The notes: a model not told the origin generated them from the letters alone. DNA of 64,000 nucleotides from Epiperipatus broadwayi (GCA_028023455.1 JAQFVV010000036.1:5265576-5329575), one strand, 5' to 3'. Positions 46,109 through 59,300 are shown, counted from the first letter of the stretch. Translations and numbers: made by a program.

Positions 46109-47265
46109 TTGTAACGGTCAGAAAACATGTGACTCGTAAACATAGTGCAGAATTCGACCACCATACAGAACAGCAGCACCATCGAGTAGCGAAGCCACCC
46201 GTGGTACTGAGTTCGAACATAGTTTATCGGTTCCACAATACAATCCATGAAACAACGCATCTGATGCGACATTAGTAAATATTTCCTTAGGCACGGTGGT
46301 CAGGGATATGCAAGAGACTCATGATTTTATTCTCGAGTTAGCCAATAACCAAACTAATATTAATTAAACATTCATATTTACATAATCGAGGAAATAGTAT
46401 ATAGAATGGGTATCGAATGAATGAAACGTAACTGCAGACGTATAGTTTAAAATTATTTATTAATACATTTTAATAACACAATCTAATAATATTTTATGGA
46501 CTAACAGCTTCAGTAGCGGGATTTGCAACATGATTATATTTTAAAGAATACATTTATTTATTTACACATTATTTTATATTGGGAACTCAGTAGGGGTATT
46601 TCCGATACTGTAATGTTTACAAAAGGAATACATTTATTTGAAGGCGTAATCTAGCTACCTAAAATTCTCAAGTGAGTATTTCTAATGCATGCCTGGAGGG
46701 ATTTATACCTTTGCAATGCAAGAGTCTAAAGTATGGGTTATAAGAGTAATGGCAGACATATATTTATTTATTTTATGACTAAGGGCAAACATTTATTTGA
46801 GAGTGAATTACGAAGATAATGCAGAGGCGGAGTGATATATAGAATAATAGAATTGAGCAAAGAAACATGTGGTACGCTTTAGAAAGGCGATATGGAATGG
46901 CAGTATATTGAAACTGCAATGCTGCAAATGGGTTTATAAGAATGTCAGGCTGGTCTCTGCCCTGACCCGATGAAGTAAGGTGTCACATAAGCATAACCAG
47001 GGACAAGCGGTCCGTGTTGCATTTTTGCCGGCTGGCTGCATGACGTTGTCAAGTCCTACAGGAGCATCCATTATGCCCGCTTGTGTAGGATGACTGGGGT
47101 TAATTTCAACCCTGAAGAATCCGGAAATTTCACGGCGGAATGGGTCATCGCGTCTCTAAAATGTAACACATGTATACTGTATAAACGGTTATGATGAGAT
47201 TTAAATAGATTTCTGACTTGGCCCTACATTACCAACATTTACTCAAGAACTCTGGCGACTCTCAA
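46104..47265 (-). mobile_element. LTR-like or TIR segment, less AT-rich
   Basis: The ends are inverted: TGTTGTAACGG at about 46104 and CATTACCAACA ending about 47265, giving TGTTGGTAATG...CGTTACAACA on the minus strand. Inside is a TATA-like TTATAAACCC near 46930-46940 on the same strand. The base composition is clearly richer in G+C than the neighbours. I see no matching target duplication and no protein, so solo LTR, DNA transposon or unrelated sequence all remain possible. Confidence 0.3.
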
Positions 47266-48780
47266 AGAAATGGGATTTTCTAGAATTATTCATTAAATTT
47301 AATAAATACAAAATATATATAAACTGGGAGTTATTACAACTAATATGCCAGCCATTTGTGAAGTAGTAGACCCTGCATTACAATAAATGATGCACTGAAT
47401 GCGTGTCAATTTATATGAAAGTTAAGTTATTAAAGAAAGTAAATATTAATGAAAATTTGACACGCATTCATTGTTTTAAGCGATCATAGATTTGAACTTT
47501 GAAAATTGAAATAATTATGAGCATGCAATAATTAAATAATAACTATAGATAGAAATGTAGATTATAGAAATACGCATCCAAGAAAGACAGAGTGAGGTAA
47601 GGTAGATTATTAGAGAAATTTACATATTAAATTAATTATTCAATTTAGTTATACAAATGGTAGTTTTTACATTTTACAATTTAGATAAGTATTATGAAGA
47701 AGAGCTATAGCATATTATTAGAGTACTCTAGAGTTTGAACACAGACAGGTACCTGTTTTATAAGAAGTTTTCTGATTCCATTAATTTAGCAGCAAAAAGT
47801 TCACGAGTGGCAAGTCTTTCTTGTATTTAGATATTCATTTAATTTCATGGCAGCAGCAGCTTTCTCATTCATTTCAGGCAGCAGATCTTCATGGTGAATT
47901 TATGACGGGCAATGAAAGTTCAGCATCCGATAGGCCATCTCCCGATGGAGAATAATCTAGGTGCTTTACTCGGTCATACCTTGGCAGGAACAAATTATTT
48001 TATTATTTTTGGAGACTCTCAGTGTTCGAGAGCAAAGCTAAAGTTTAAGTGAATGTCTCCAGCAAGTCTAAGATGGCCTCTTTTTTTATCTTGGTCTTTC
48101 ACATTTTTGTTAAGATATTTTTAGGTTCTACTTAATCTGCCCTGAGGATAATCAATGCATTTTGTTGGTTTTTAATTAAAGAAAACTGCCGTTCTATTGT
48201 TTACATTTTACATTTACTAATTATATTTTGGGGAATTTTTATTTAATTAATCTATTATCTATCACTGGCCGATGCTTTTAAATTTCAAAAACAAAAAGGG
48301 AACATAATATTATTTTAACTTTTAATTAAATATTACATCAGATATTTTTAGAATTATTATTAAACGAAATTTAAACAAAGCAATAAATACGAACTTTATA
48401 ATCCAAAATAAATGATTAAAATTATACAAAATTATATAACTAAAAGAAATCTAAATTATATTATTTTATCCCTATTTATTGCGTTTAATTTGAGATCGAA
48501 ATGTGTGCGTGTTTAAGCTGAATTCTACACATATTTATACATTTTTAATATTGTTACACACACAATTCGATATCAAAAAGTTTAAATTTGGGCAGGATAG
48601 ACCGGTCAGTGAGAGACGACAGAAAAAGGTGAAACTTAAGATTCGAATACGAATCTTACTGTTTCAATGTTTTCTATCAGTTCTTTCTTAAGGTTTTAAA
48701 CTTAGGATCCTTAACACCATTACTGAAAATTACACTACTCAATGAAGTATAAATATGTATATTAGTAATAATGAGGAGTT
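47266..48780. other. Unclassified sequence, partly less AT-rich
   Basis: 47.7-48.1 kb has balanced composition and a CTAAGATGGCCTC motif like a YY1 site, but no reading frame or repeat I recognise. An open frame at 48503-48691 has no recognisable domain. Confidence 0.4.
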
Positions 48781-48784
48781 TACA

Positions 48785-49070
48785 AAGAAATACATAGGTG
48801 AGAGAAGAAATAATTATCACTGGCATCTTTGGCGGAAGGAAGAGACATGGATGGAGCTGAGGTTGGGATATTTCTAGAAGCGATAATAATATGCAATTGA
48901 AGCTCTAAATTGAATCCCAAAAGACTTAAAATACCTAGAATAAAACTACATGGAAGATGGAGAGATGAAATAAGCAAGTTTTGTGATATGATATGGAGAA
49001 AAAGAATAAAAAAAATGAGATTTGGAGAGATCTACAATGGATTGATTATGGCTATAAATGATAATTGTGT
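48785..49070 (+). mobile_element. RTE LINE fragment, copy 6 (diverged)
   Basis: Fragments GAGAGAAGAAATAATTATCA, GGTTGGGATATTTCTAGAAG, TGGAAGATGGAGAGATGAAA and ATGGATTGATTATGGCT follow the RTE C-terminal order (WAGHI-RR, RGRWRDEI, QWIDYG). It is more diverged than copies 1-3 and has lost its trinucleotide tail. Confidence 0.7.
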
Positions 49071-49554
49071 TGATAATTGAGACATATAGATCTATCGGAT
49101 GTGCTATATTTTAATTAAAAATAACAGCTCTACATTTATATCAGACCTTTTAGGCATGATCAAACGTATAAGCTGAAAATATAATGGTGAAACGTTATAA
49201 ACTATGAAAATTGGCTAATAGTAAAAATTGGTATGTGTTCTATTTATTCTAAAAAACTAGGAAACTTTAATTTTAGAACTCTCTCGTAAGAAAAAGACTT
49301 TAAACATACAATTATGCCGATTAATTTAAATATAGTAAAAAAGGAAGGAGTCATGTGGATTAAAAAAATAAAATTATTTTTTGGCCTTGAAAAAATATTA
49401 AAATAATATTAAATATCTGTATAGCAATTCAGAAAAAAATATCTTAAAATATCAACTCTAAATTTAAATTATTAACTTGAATCGATTAAAGTTAATAAGC
49501 AAATATACATGCCAATTATATATATATATATAGATATATATAATTATATATTGA

Positions 49555-49555
49555 G

Positions 49556-49590
<35 letters not shown>
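49555..49590. repeat. (TA)n microsatellite
   Basis: Eighteen TA units, with a second imperfect TA run at 49518-49551 and a (GATA)3 run near 49620. Confidence 0.95.
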
Positions 49591-49592
<2 letters not shown>

Positions 49593-49796
49593 AAACTCAA
49601 TTATAATGTTGGTTAATTGATAGATAGATAGATAATTCTCCGATATAAATTTATAAGAAAAAAATGTTAATTAAAATATTAAATCTTTAGTTGTTAAAAA
49701 CAATTAGGTTTAGTGATTCAAGCTAAGTTGCTTAAGGAATCATAATTATGTTACTTAGAAATAAACAAGAAATTAAAAGACAGTTGAAGGTGTGAC

Positions 49797-50282
49797 AGCA
49801 ATCAGTGAGGAGCTTTGGATCTGGGAGCACTGCATCTGGGTCTTAGGATCTAATGCAACCCTTTAAAAGCCATCTTTATCTCTACTTAACTACAAGACTA
49901 TGAGCTTAAAATGGAAAACACAACAATAATATTTTCAGTCCAAGCTCAGTAGCTTATGTAGTCATAAGGTCTCAACTCAGTTCAGTACCCATAGATTTTG
50001 TAGTTCAGTAGAGATAAAAAGTGGCTGCTAGGGGGTTGCATTAGATTCTAAGATCTAGGTGCAGTGCTCTCAGATCCAAAGCTCCTCACTGCCAAAAGCC
50101 ACAAGCTAGAAACTAGTATGGGGATATTGGATGAGTATGCACTAGATAGGGATTTTATGGACAAGCCTTCTGGAATCTATTGATTACTCTGGCTCACACT
50201 GAGTAGCACTACTTTATGGAGAGTTTTCCCTGTTTTAATGACAGTTATAAGCAAGTATAAGAAATGGTGATTGTGTGATGTT
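49797..50282 (+). mobile_element. Hairpin retroposon FB1, left-truncated copy
   Basis: The left arm starts within the unit (ATCAGTGAGGAGCTTTGGAT, TAACTACAAGACTATGAGC). The right arm is full (GTAGAGATAAAAAGTGG-type centre, TCAGATCCAAAGCTCCTCAC, AAACTAGTATGGGGATATTG, CTTTATGGAGAGTTTTCCC), then the tail (AATGACAGTTATAAGCAAG, GGTGATTGTGTGATGTTAC). The outer left 110 bp is missing, as in a 5'-truncated retroposon. Confidence 0.85.
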
Positions 50283-50825
50283 ACTGGTGTAATAAATATT
50301 AACTGATGATGCTAAATTAAATCCTTATTCAAAGTAAAGAATTGATACTGAAATAAGTTTATCATGCTGCAGAGAAAAAGAAACAGCAGCTGTTGAGAAT
50401 CAACTAAGTCTGAAAAACACAACATAAAGAAGCTACAAGCTGGTATAAATAGTATTACACAACTTCTGTGAGTAAGTTGACTTCAATGTCAGAAAAAAAC
50501 ATTCTTCGTAGATGGCTGGCTGAATCTACTGTTTTATTTATATACCAAATTTCTGAATGTATGATCAGATTCCTGATTATCCTAATGGTCTTGTATGAAA
50601 CTGAATTTCTTTGTATAGAAAATCTCCATTGTCATTATATATTTTATTAAAATAATGACTTGTTATCAATTAAGCAGTCAAATCTTCAGAGATAAACCAC
50701 TATATATTTTAAAAAAAAAGTTAATAAAGGAAGCATCACGAATGTAAGTAAATACCCAATAAAAAATTCATGGTGAGTAAAATGGATATAAATTAAAAAA
50801 AATAATACAATTTATAACTATATAT

Positions 50826-51285
50826 AATAAATAAAGAGTGTGCTAATAGTTCTAAGCAAGCTTTTTTTATGATAAATGCCATAAGAGAAAGCATTTGAAA
50901 TCTTTACCTTGGATTTTTTCCATTTCCAGACCAGTTTTGAGCTATATCTCTCTTCAGTAAGGCCATTAGATTCAAAATCCTAACTCAAGCTAAGCAAGTC
51001 ATATAGATGTCTGAGAATTTCAGATCTTCCTCTTAATAGTTAAGTATTAGATAAATGCTTGGTTTGAGTTAGGATTCTGAATCTAATGTCCTAGCTCCTC
51101 ACTGAAGAGAACCATAGCTTGAAACCAGTCTGAGGATGGGAACAATCCAAGATAAAGATTTCAAATGCTTTCCTTTGTGGCATTTATCATAAAAAAGCTT
51201 GTTTAGAGCTATTAACATGCTCTCTATTTATTACATACTGGTAATGCAAGTTATATAGGTCATGTGATATATGACTTGTTTTCAT
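50826..51285 (+). mobile_element. Hairpin retroposon FB2-like, about 410-bp hairpin plus tail
   Basis: Arms 50826-51020 and 51040-51233 are near complements (TAAATAAAGAGTGTGCTAAT, AAGCTTTTTTTATGATAAAT, TTAGATTCAAAATCCTAACTC and their reverses). A one-sided tail follows on the right: GCAAGTTATATAGGTCATGT then GATATATGACTTG. The tail matches that of the 15.9 kb element almost base for base. The arm block CTCACTGAAGAG...GAAACCAGTCTGAGG parallels the FB1 block with AGTGAGGAGC and GACTAGTTTC. Confidence 0.86.
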
Positions 51286-51309
51286 ATATATATATATATA
51301 TATATGCAC

Positions 51310-54225
51310 ATTTTTGATTAAACTCAAGATGAGAAAATTTAATTTTATAGTCAAAGAGTTTAACTTCTGTTTATTCTAATTTCTTAATTAAAATATTTAA
51401 TTTTTGGATATTTATATAAATCTAATAGCAGCCTGAAGGTATTAATTTTAAGGACTTCAGTTTTATGTTAATTGATTTTATAACATTAAGATTAATTTCA
51501 TTTGTGGGCTTGTTTACACTATTCTTAATTGTAATACAATAAATAGATAAATAAAACACTTTTTTTAGTATTAGTATCTGCTTTACTTATTTTGACAATA
51601 TACAAAAATTGTCTAACCATTATAATAGTATAAAATATAAATAAATCAATCAATAAATATTTTATCAAATTGCTTATAATGTTGGACAGCAAACTGTAAT
51701 AGTATAAAATAAAAAATAAATCAATAAATCAAACGAATTAGTTTGCTTAACATGCTGGATACCAAAACTGTAATAGAATAAATAATTATTTTCATTTAAT
51801 CAGATAGTGAATAACAAAATATTAGCTTAACCTCTACTTTTCATTTAGTTATTATAATTGCAAAATGTAATTGATGAACTGTTATTAGTCTAATTATTAT
51901 CATGCCACATAATAAGACATCAAAATGTAATAATATAAATTAATTAATAAATAAATATTAAACAAATTTTGAGCACGAAGTGCTTATTTTTAATAAAAGG
52001 TTTTATTTAGACTCTACTTGGACTACCAGTATAATGTCAATAATATGAACAAAACATGCAAAATGTTTATTTAATCTTCCAGATGTCTAATAATATAATC
52101 TATGAATAAAAATTATATTACAGAGACTCTTAAAGTTTTTATTAATGTTCAGTGTAATAAATTAACTGTCAAACATCACAAAGAGTTAATTTAATTAACA
52201 AATTAAAAATCTATTAATATAAACAGTAGTAAGAATATAGTTTAAACAGGTTTTAGCCTGTACTCAATGCACTTTAAAATTCGCAATAATCAAGCATATT
52301 TTGCCGATAGAGGAATCCTTCCAAACCACGATAGAGGGATCCTTCCAAACCATGACACAAGATAGTGACTTTTATAAAGATAAGAGTGGCATTCTTATTT
52401 TGAACCTAAATGGTCACTTACATAGGCTATGTACATATGTTCTCTATGTGCTCAATAAATTAATTACTACTCTTGAGTAGTAAGAATAAAAAAATAGCAA
52501 ATAAAATATTCCTTGTAGAGTAATCATGAATTAATTACCATTTGTCTATTATATGTGTTATATGTCTTTATAAATGTGACTTCCATGTTTTGTGAACGAT
52601 ACACTATGAAACACCAAAAAGAAAAATATACTAGCAAAAATATAGCTAAATAAATATATAAAAACATATTTTTTAAAATTCAATGAGTATGATTAATTTG
52701 CTTACTCTTTTCTTATCACAATAAATATAAGCTTATTAATTTACATGAATAAAATATCATAATATAAATGTTTATTAAATATATATTTTTATCAATATCA
52801 TTCGTAAATATTTATAAATAAAATCTACTTTTGTCTCAAATATAAATGAAGAAAACAAACAAACATTCTTTTATTTAAATAAATTCAAATTATCATTAGA
52901 AATATATCCTTTTTTATTTTGTTTATTTTTTATTTTATAATATTCTTTTGATAGTGTTATATATTTTATATACTAAACAAACATGTGTATTTTAAAAAAA
53001 TAAAAAAATATATAAAAATATACTATGTGCATGATTTTATACCCACAAGGATTGTTTGCCAAATTATAGCTGCATGGAAATAATATTTATTATATAACAA
53101 ACTATTATGATATCCTCATATATTTTATATAAATATACACAAAGTAATAATAATTTACATTTTAAGATTATTTAGAGATCCGGCTGAAAATCCTATGATG
53201 TTTCATGTAATAGTAGATAGACATATTTAAATCCAAATATATTTCAACTTAATAGCATTCCAAGTATTTCTCTATTTTGATGGCATCCATTAGCATTAAT
53301 AATGCTTTATTTAAGTAATGTAAATAATAGTGTTTAAAATTTTCATATATTCTATGAATTATATCAAAGCACTTGGTACAATGAGATACGTTTTTATCTG
53401 ATGTTATTATTTATATTTTCATTACACATGAATTCTTTTGAGAAAATGTTTACAAATTTAGCCCATTGTATACATAATTAAAACTTCCAATAAAATTATT
53501 GGCGTACATTGTACATAAACTTTTACATGGCTTAATTATTGAAATAAAAATTGATAGTGTGTCCAAACTAAGAACAGGGGCTTAAATAGATTTCTTACAA
53601 TGATATCATACTTATGTCATTACCGTAAATATTGTTTTTTTTAGTATTTCATTTTGGCAACTCTAGTTCAGCTCATTTCTGAGGTCTTTGCTATTCAGAA
53701 TCAATTTTTATATATATAAATTCAATAAAGGTTTTTTCCAAATACATTAACATTCCATGATGTGAAAATATTTGTAAAAACTTTATAAAAAGAAATACTA
53801 CAATATGTTTCAAAATAGTATACAAAACTATATAAATTTACAAGTTTAAAAAAAGCATAAAATAAACTTTAAAATCATATTATAAATAAAAGACAGACAT
53901 TTCTTCCTACTCATCTATTTAATATAGTATAATCAATAATTTTATGTATCCATTTAAAATTAATTAAATATTTTAAAGTATTATAATGAATGTATAACTT
54001 TAATATCCTAAGAATAAAATATTAATTTTAATTTTTTTTTTACCACAATACAAAATAAATTAACATTTAGTAATCTGTTTGCTGAAATACATACATTATT
54101 TTACATTAATATGTATTGTCACAGCTACCATATAATAATGAGGCGAGCTGTTTGATTATTTTTAAACTAATTTAGAATTAAAATTAAAATAATAAGCTAA
54201 TATTCTTTTATAAATATAATGACCC
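51310..54225. other. AT-rich DNA; weak tandem repeats
   Basis: 51.6-51.95 kb has loosely repeated blocks (CTGTAATAGTATAAAATA with AATAAATCAATAAAT, spaced about 75-95 bp). 52305-52352 is a clear two-unit, 24-bp tandem repeat (CGATAGAGGAATCCTTCC). The rest shows nothing recognisable. Confidence 0.5.
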
Positions 54226-54227
54226 TC

Positions 54228-54620
54228 ATGAACAATTTGAATCTTGAGTTTCAAGGAAGGAACAAACTTATATTTGTAATGTTTGGTCAAAATACTGCTT
54301 TTGAAAAAAAAAAAACATTGACTGTAGAAATCACAACTTCAGACAGGTAATATTTTCATTTTCCAAATCTTGAAAATTGCAAGAAAGATATAATACAAGG
54401 CATTTTTGTGAGCTCTATTCAGAATTTGAAATGTGAGTTTTGCTCCCATTTTGTGGATTTCCAGCAATATAGAAATCAGTTTACATTATTTGTTTCTCCT
54501 TATGAAGTTAATGTGGAACAAGTGACAGAAAAATATCAGTTGGAGTTAATCAATTTACAATGTGACAAATTTTTAAAATCAAAATTTCACTTTGAATATT
54601 GTGTTATTTACCACTTATAA
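54228..54620 (+). pseudogene. hAT transposase relic (GTF2IRD2/ZBED5-like)
   Basis: One reading frame over 130 codons with a single stop at 54348-54350: MNNLNLEFQGRNKLIFVMFG, then FHFPNLENC, then SSIQNLKCEFCSHFVDFQQY, FTLFVSPYEVNVEQV and YQLELINLQCDKFLKSKF. This order (LNLxLQGxNKLI, FxHFPxL, F..RFxDF, LFxxPFxxxVExVPxxLQMELIDLQ, LKxKF) is the central region of hAT transposases related to GTF2IRD2, ZBED5 and SCAND3. The catalytic domain ends and the dimerisation domain are missing. No terminal repeats were found. Confidence 0.82.
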
Positions 54621-54891
54621 TGATCAAATCTTAATTTAAATATTGCATATGTAATAACAACAAGATAAAAGTACTGTGAAATGAAAAGTGGAATTAAATT
54701 TAGTGTAAATTTTAATATCAAAATCCATAAAGTAGAATAATCTCAATTATATTAATCTATTAAATGAAGGATTTAATGAAACATAACTCTTAAAAATGCA
54801 TTTTTGAATGTGTTTAAAAATGAATTTTTATTCCTAATTTTTTTAATATTTTTAATAATGAAAATATATTTGTATATTTTTTCTACAATTA

Positions 54892-55166
54892 TATGTTTTA
54901 AAAAACTGAAGTAAAATTGGGCTGGAAATATTGCTAGAAGAAATGATAATAGATGGGCAAATGAAACTTTAAACTGGATTTCAAGAAACTGTAAAAGACC
55001 CAGAAAAAGACCATGTGTGAGATTAATGAGTGAAATAAAAAAAGTGTACAAGGGGTGAGATGGAGAATTGAAGCTAGAGATTGAACAAAAAGAAATGATT
55101 TTGAAGACCTTCATCCTGCAATGGATTGATAATGGTTTTCATTGATGATGATACTATGTTTTAAAA
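54892..55166 (+). mobile_element. RTE LINE, 251-bp copy 7 with 12-bp target duplication
   Basis: TATGTTTTAAAA at 54892-54903 is repeated exactly at 55155-55166. Between them lies the very end of an RTE: GGGCTGGAAATATTGCTAG, CCCAGAAAAAGACCATGTG, CATCCTGCAATGGATTGAT and a GATGATGATAC tail. It gives an independent check on the RTE 3' end and on the size of its target duplications. Confidence 0.92.
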
Positions 55167-55169
55167 TTT

Positions 55170-56245
55170 AAATTGAAAATAAAAAAAAAAGTTTTATTCA
55201 TATATATTTTTTTTCAAATTGCATTAAAAAAAACAATGAAGTGAATTAAATATTTCTGACAGAAAAAGTATTTTCCACTAAAAATAAAAACAAAAAATTA
55301 AAATCATGTATGAAATTTTTTTGACTCTATATCTTTGATAGCAAATTTAATTAAAATTTAAATGTTTTGCAAATTATAAGTCAACTGAGAATGTTAACAG
55401 TGAAAAATGATATCAAAGTGTGACTTTCTACATAATGATTTTAATATTTTATTGTTGTCATTGGATTAGATTTTGTCTATATAGTAGTTTTCCGGTCTGA
55501 TTTTTTTTAGTAATAATTATAATGCACTAAAATAAAAATTGTTGTGATTTTAAATAAATTCTTTTTTTTAAAATTTAAATAAATTAATGGATAAACTAAA
55601 TTTAGATGTAAATATAGATTGACCAAGAAAACACTCAGTATTATTCATTTATATTGTTTATCTTACTTCTCAACATCTTTTTAGTCTATATATTGTGCCC
55701 TTTTCTATAGGTCAATGATGGTTATAAATGGTCAATTACTAAAAAATTTTAAAATTAATATTATATAGTATTTAAAATTATAGATTATATTAAGCAGTAA
55801 AAGATTAATATGATATATTTAATAATAAATATTGTGATGGTAAGAATTGTATCTAATTCTATATTTTTCTAAATTGTTTTTCAAAATTTTATATAATTAT
55901 TTTATATAATATAAGTAGCAAATTTATTAAGACAGATAAAATTAGACTAAACACCGGAAATGACTACGTGACTGTCTGGAATATTCTATGTATAAGCACC
56001 GGTTTAAATTAATACTAATAATTAAAATATTTAAATAGTATATTATAGAAGTGGATGGAATTGTCACACATCATAATAAAAATAAGTAGTATACACCTTT
56101 ATTAATTATTGTTTCAAAATTGTTTTAAAGGTAGTTAAATTGTAATAGATAATAATTGATTTAAAAATAATAATGAGTTAACATTTAAGTCTATTACTCA
56201 TGATTTTAAAACTTTAGAAATTGTTTATAAATCCAAGTAGGGATT
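55170..56245. other. AT-rich DNA without recognisable features
   Basis: Nothing supported. Confidence 0.5.
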
Positions 56246-56247
56246 GA

Positions 56248-56345
56248 CCAATAAAAAATAGATCTTGGCAGACAACCAAAATCGCGCCAACTAATTGTAT
56301 AAACGGGGAGAACAAAAATGTGTTGACTCCAGAGCAGAGGTAAAA
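56248..56345 (+). promoter_or_regulatory. CCAAT-TATA promoter-like site with splice donor
   Basis: Order: GACCAATAAAAAATAG, ATCGCGCCAAC (GC-rich, E2F- or BRE-like), TGTATAAACGGGG (TATA at 56296-56304), then about 30 bp on GTTGACTCCAGAGCAGAG and GTAAAA (donor after 56339). The same order and a similar start motif occur at 40945-41090 on the other strand. Either a host gene's non-coding first exon or an LTR promoter would fit. I find no second exon. Confidence 0.4.
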
Positions 56346-59300
56346 TTTTAAGCTCTCTAAATTTTTTTTTTCTTCAATTTATTAATCAATTTTATTATAA
56401 TTTTAATAATATCTTTGAAAGAAACCAACTGACAATTTAAAAATCATCCGAAGAGAATCTTAGAATAAAATGTTTTAAAAAAAAAAGTTTTTCATAGTAA
56501 TGTTTCACTAACTTTACAGTAACCTGCCAGTGGATTCTATCGAAATATAATCGGAGTTTTCAAGAGAAAATGGATAATTCTTAAAACCAAGTTGTAAATT
56601 CTATAATGTTCCAAATATGTTAATATTATTCGTTGATATAGTTTATATAGCGTATCACTATGAAAGCTGTTTTCGTGCATATAAAATCAATGAAAGGACA
56701 TTGTGCACAAAGTTAATGAAGATAATGGAAAATAAATAAGTATTATTCGTATAAGAATAAATGGACAAAAGGAATTTTAATATTGAAATGGTTTGAATTG
56801 CTTTCTTTAAGATGACTTGAGAAAATACTCTAGAAAATAGTTAAAGATCGAAAGTAGTGTATATAAAATAATAATGAATGAAAGTGAAGTTTACCAAGGA
56901 AAACACTTGCCTAAAAAAAAAAAATATTTTACAGAAGAGAAATATAAAATATTGAATCCATGGAAAATGCAATTGGTACCGTAATTATTAAATAATTGTA
57001 GTTTAACTAGAAATAAAGATGCATCAACGCGCCGAGGTAATATTCGCCAGAACATTAAAAAGCTTCGTGGGATAACTAAATAAAATGTTTTCTAATAATT
57101 TTGGATTAAACACTAAAACTAAAGATCGTCTAAACAGTTTATTAAATGAACTAATTTATTTAAAACTTTAATAAGCATAAAGAAGAACATTCGGACAAAA
57201 GAAGAAATAATAAATATTATGGGACTAACCAAGATATACCGTCAGAAAAATATGTGATTATGGTTTGAATTATTTTCTTTACTAATCTAAGTTAAACATT
57301 AAGTTTTAGATAGCGATAGGGAAAACAAAATACATTAATTCATAATATAACATTGTATGAAATAATATGTTTTGATTTTGAATTTTAAAATAAAATTGTA
57401 TGTATGTGGAAATTTGTATATTTGCGATGCTCGAAGAGAAAGAAACCTACTACGAACTCTGATAGGAAGATAAAGATTGTTTTTGGTAACATTTATAATT
57501 ATTAATGATATATAATGTATGTTTTATTTATTTAGATCAGCTGAGAATCGAATGAATGTAGCGCAAAAGTTTTATTGTTATTATTGTTGTAAAACGCATT
57601 TTTGAAAACAGCACGTTAAAACACTTTGAGATGTGATTAGATTTTTTAAAAGATATGCATACGATAATCATTTTATGTGTTATTAATATAGTTCAATATA
57701 ACCGATGGTTATGTGATATTTTCTGTTAATTTTCCGATTGGGATATTTAAATGTTATTTTAACAAAACGTAGATGTTGAACCTACAGTGTAATAAAGCAA
57801 GACAAATTGTTCTTATGGAATAGGGAGATGTTTTTATATTAGCGAATTTTGTTTATTGTTTTTTAAAAAAGTAGTTAGTATTTTATGGTGTTGGATACAG
57901 TAAAAATCTCGAGAGATAGTTTGGGTAGTGACTTGGTAGTACGTGGTGATTCGGAAACCAAGAGGATGTATTAAAAACTAGGATGCTACAGGGAATGAAA
58001 TAATAAGTAGTTTTAGATGTTAATCAGCGTAGCTAACAAAGCCCTACGACTGGTACACATGTTGTCTTGGACAGTGGTATTTTATATATTTCTTGTGAGT
58101 CGTACTAGATGTTTGGTAAAGCTGAGTAAATAGCTGCCACATCATGCTTATCGCCAAGGTTATTAGACAATGAATGTCAGACCTATTCACACTGTTCCAT
58201 ACATTTTTGAAGTATATTGCGGATAAGTTATCTATCTATCTTCCCGATATCCTATACATCTTTCGCTATCTTTATCTGTATTTTTTGCAACTACATCGTT
58301 ATATGATAAGTCTATTAAAAGGGAAACAATAGATATTTTAGAATGTATGTCATGCTATTATTTGGAATAAGAATAGTTAAGTATTAATGAAGAGTAGATT
58401 ATGATTATTGAAAGAAAGATGCAGATATCCTAAGAAGGGAAGGAGTTAGAGAATTATTTTAATTCCTTTTAAGAAATGAACTATAATTTTATAAAAGTAT
58501 ATCCGAATAGAAATATAAAAAAAATATTAAATATAATTTCACGTTTTCTTATTGTTAATTATATTTTAAAAAATATAAGTCTTGCATATTTAAAAAATAC
58601 AATAACATTCGATAATTATAGTATATGTGAAACTGTAACAGGTGATAATTAAACCCGTGTTATAGTATTATACATGAGTATGGCTTATGGAATAAATGTA
58701 TTATAGTTTACGAGCATTGGAGAACAAACGTTAAAAGTAATAATAATATTTGAATAATATGCGGAGTGACTTATATAAAGTTACAAGAAAATGTAATTTT
58801 CTTTTAAAAACCATATTGATTGTAAAATTATGATGTTATAAATGATGTTTATCCACATAGATAATTTATAATACAGTAACTTTAATATTAAAAGGTAAAG
58901 AATGGTATTACCCATAAAATAGTTAAAATAAGTGATATGATAAACCTAATGAGAAATAAATAAATAACTTTTAAAAGGCATAATAAGTTTAATTAATGAT
59001 AAAAGAAATATAAATGTGTATAATTCAGCTATTGTAGTGTAAAGAAAAATGAGGATATCCCTTGTAAATAAATGTAGATGGATTTGTTTGTTTTATTTAT
59101 TTTTATTGATGTTAATAAAATTTTAAAATTTGTTTATTAAAACTTGTGTCTGAGTTTTGTTTTCTCTACATCATTGCATGAATTCACAGGGTATGTTCAC
59201 AACCATGAAACTAAGTATATGATTGTTTGCACAAAAGATAAATAGAGAAGTATGTTTAATCTTAAATATTTATTGATGTTCTTGTAATTAAATAATTATC

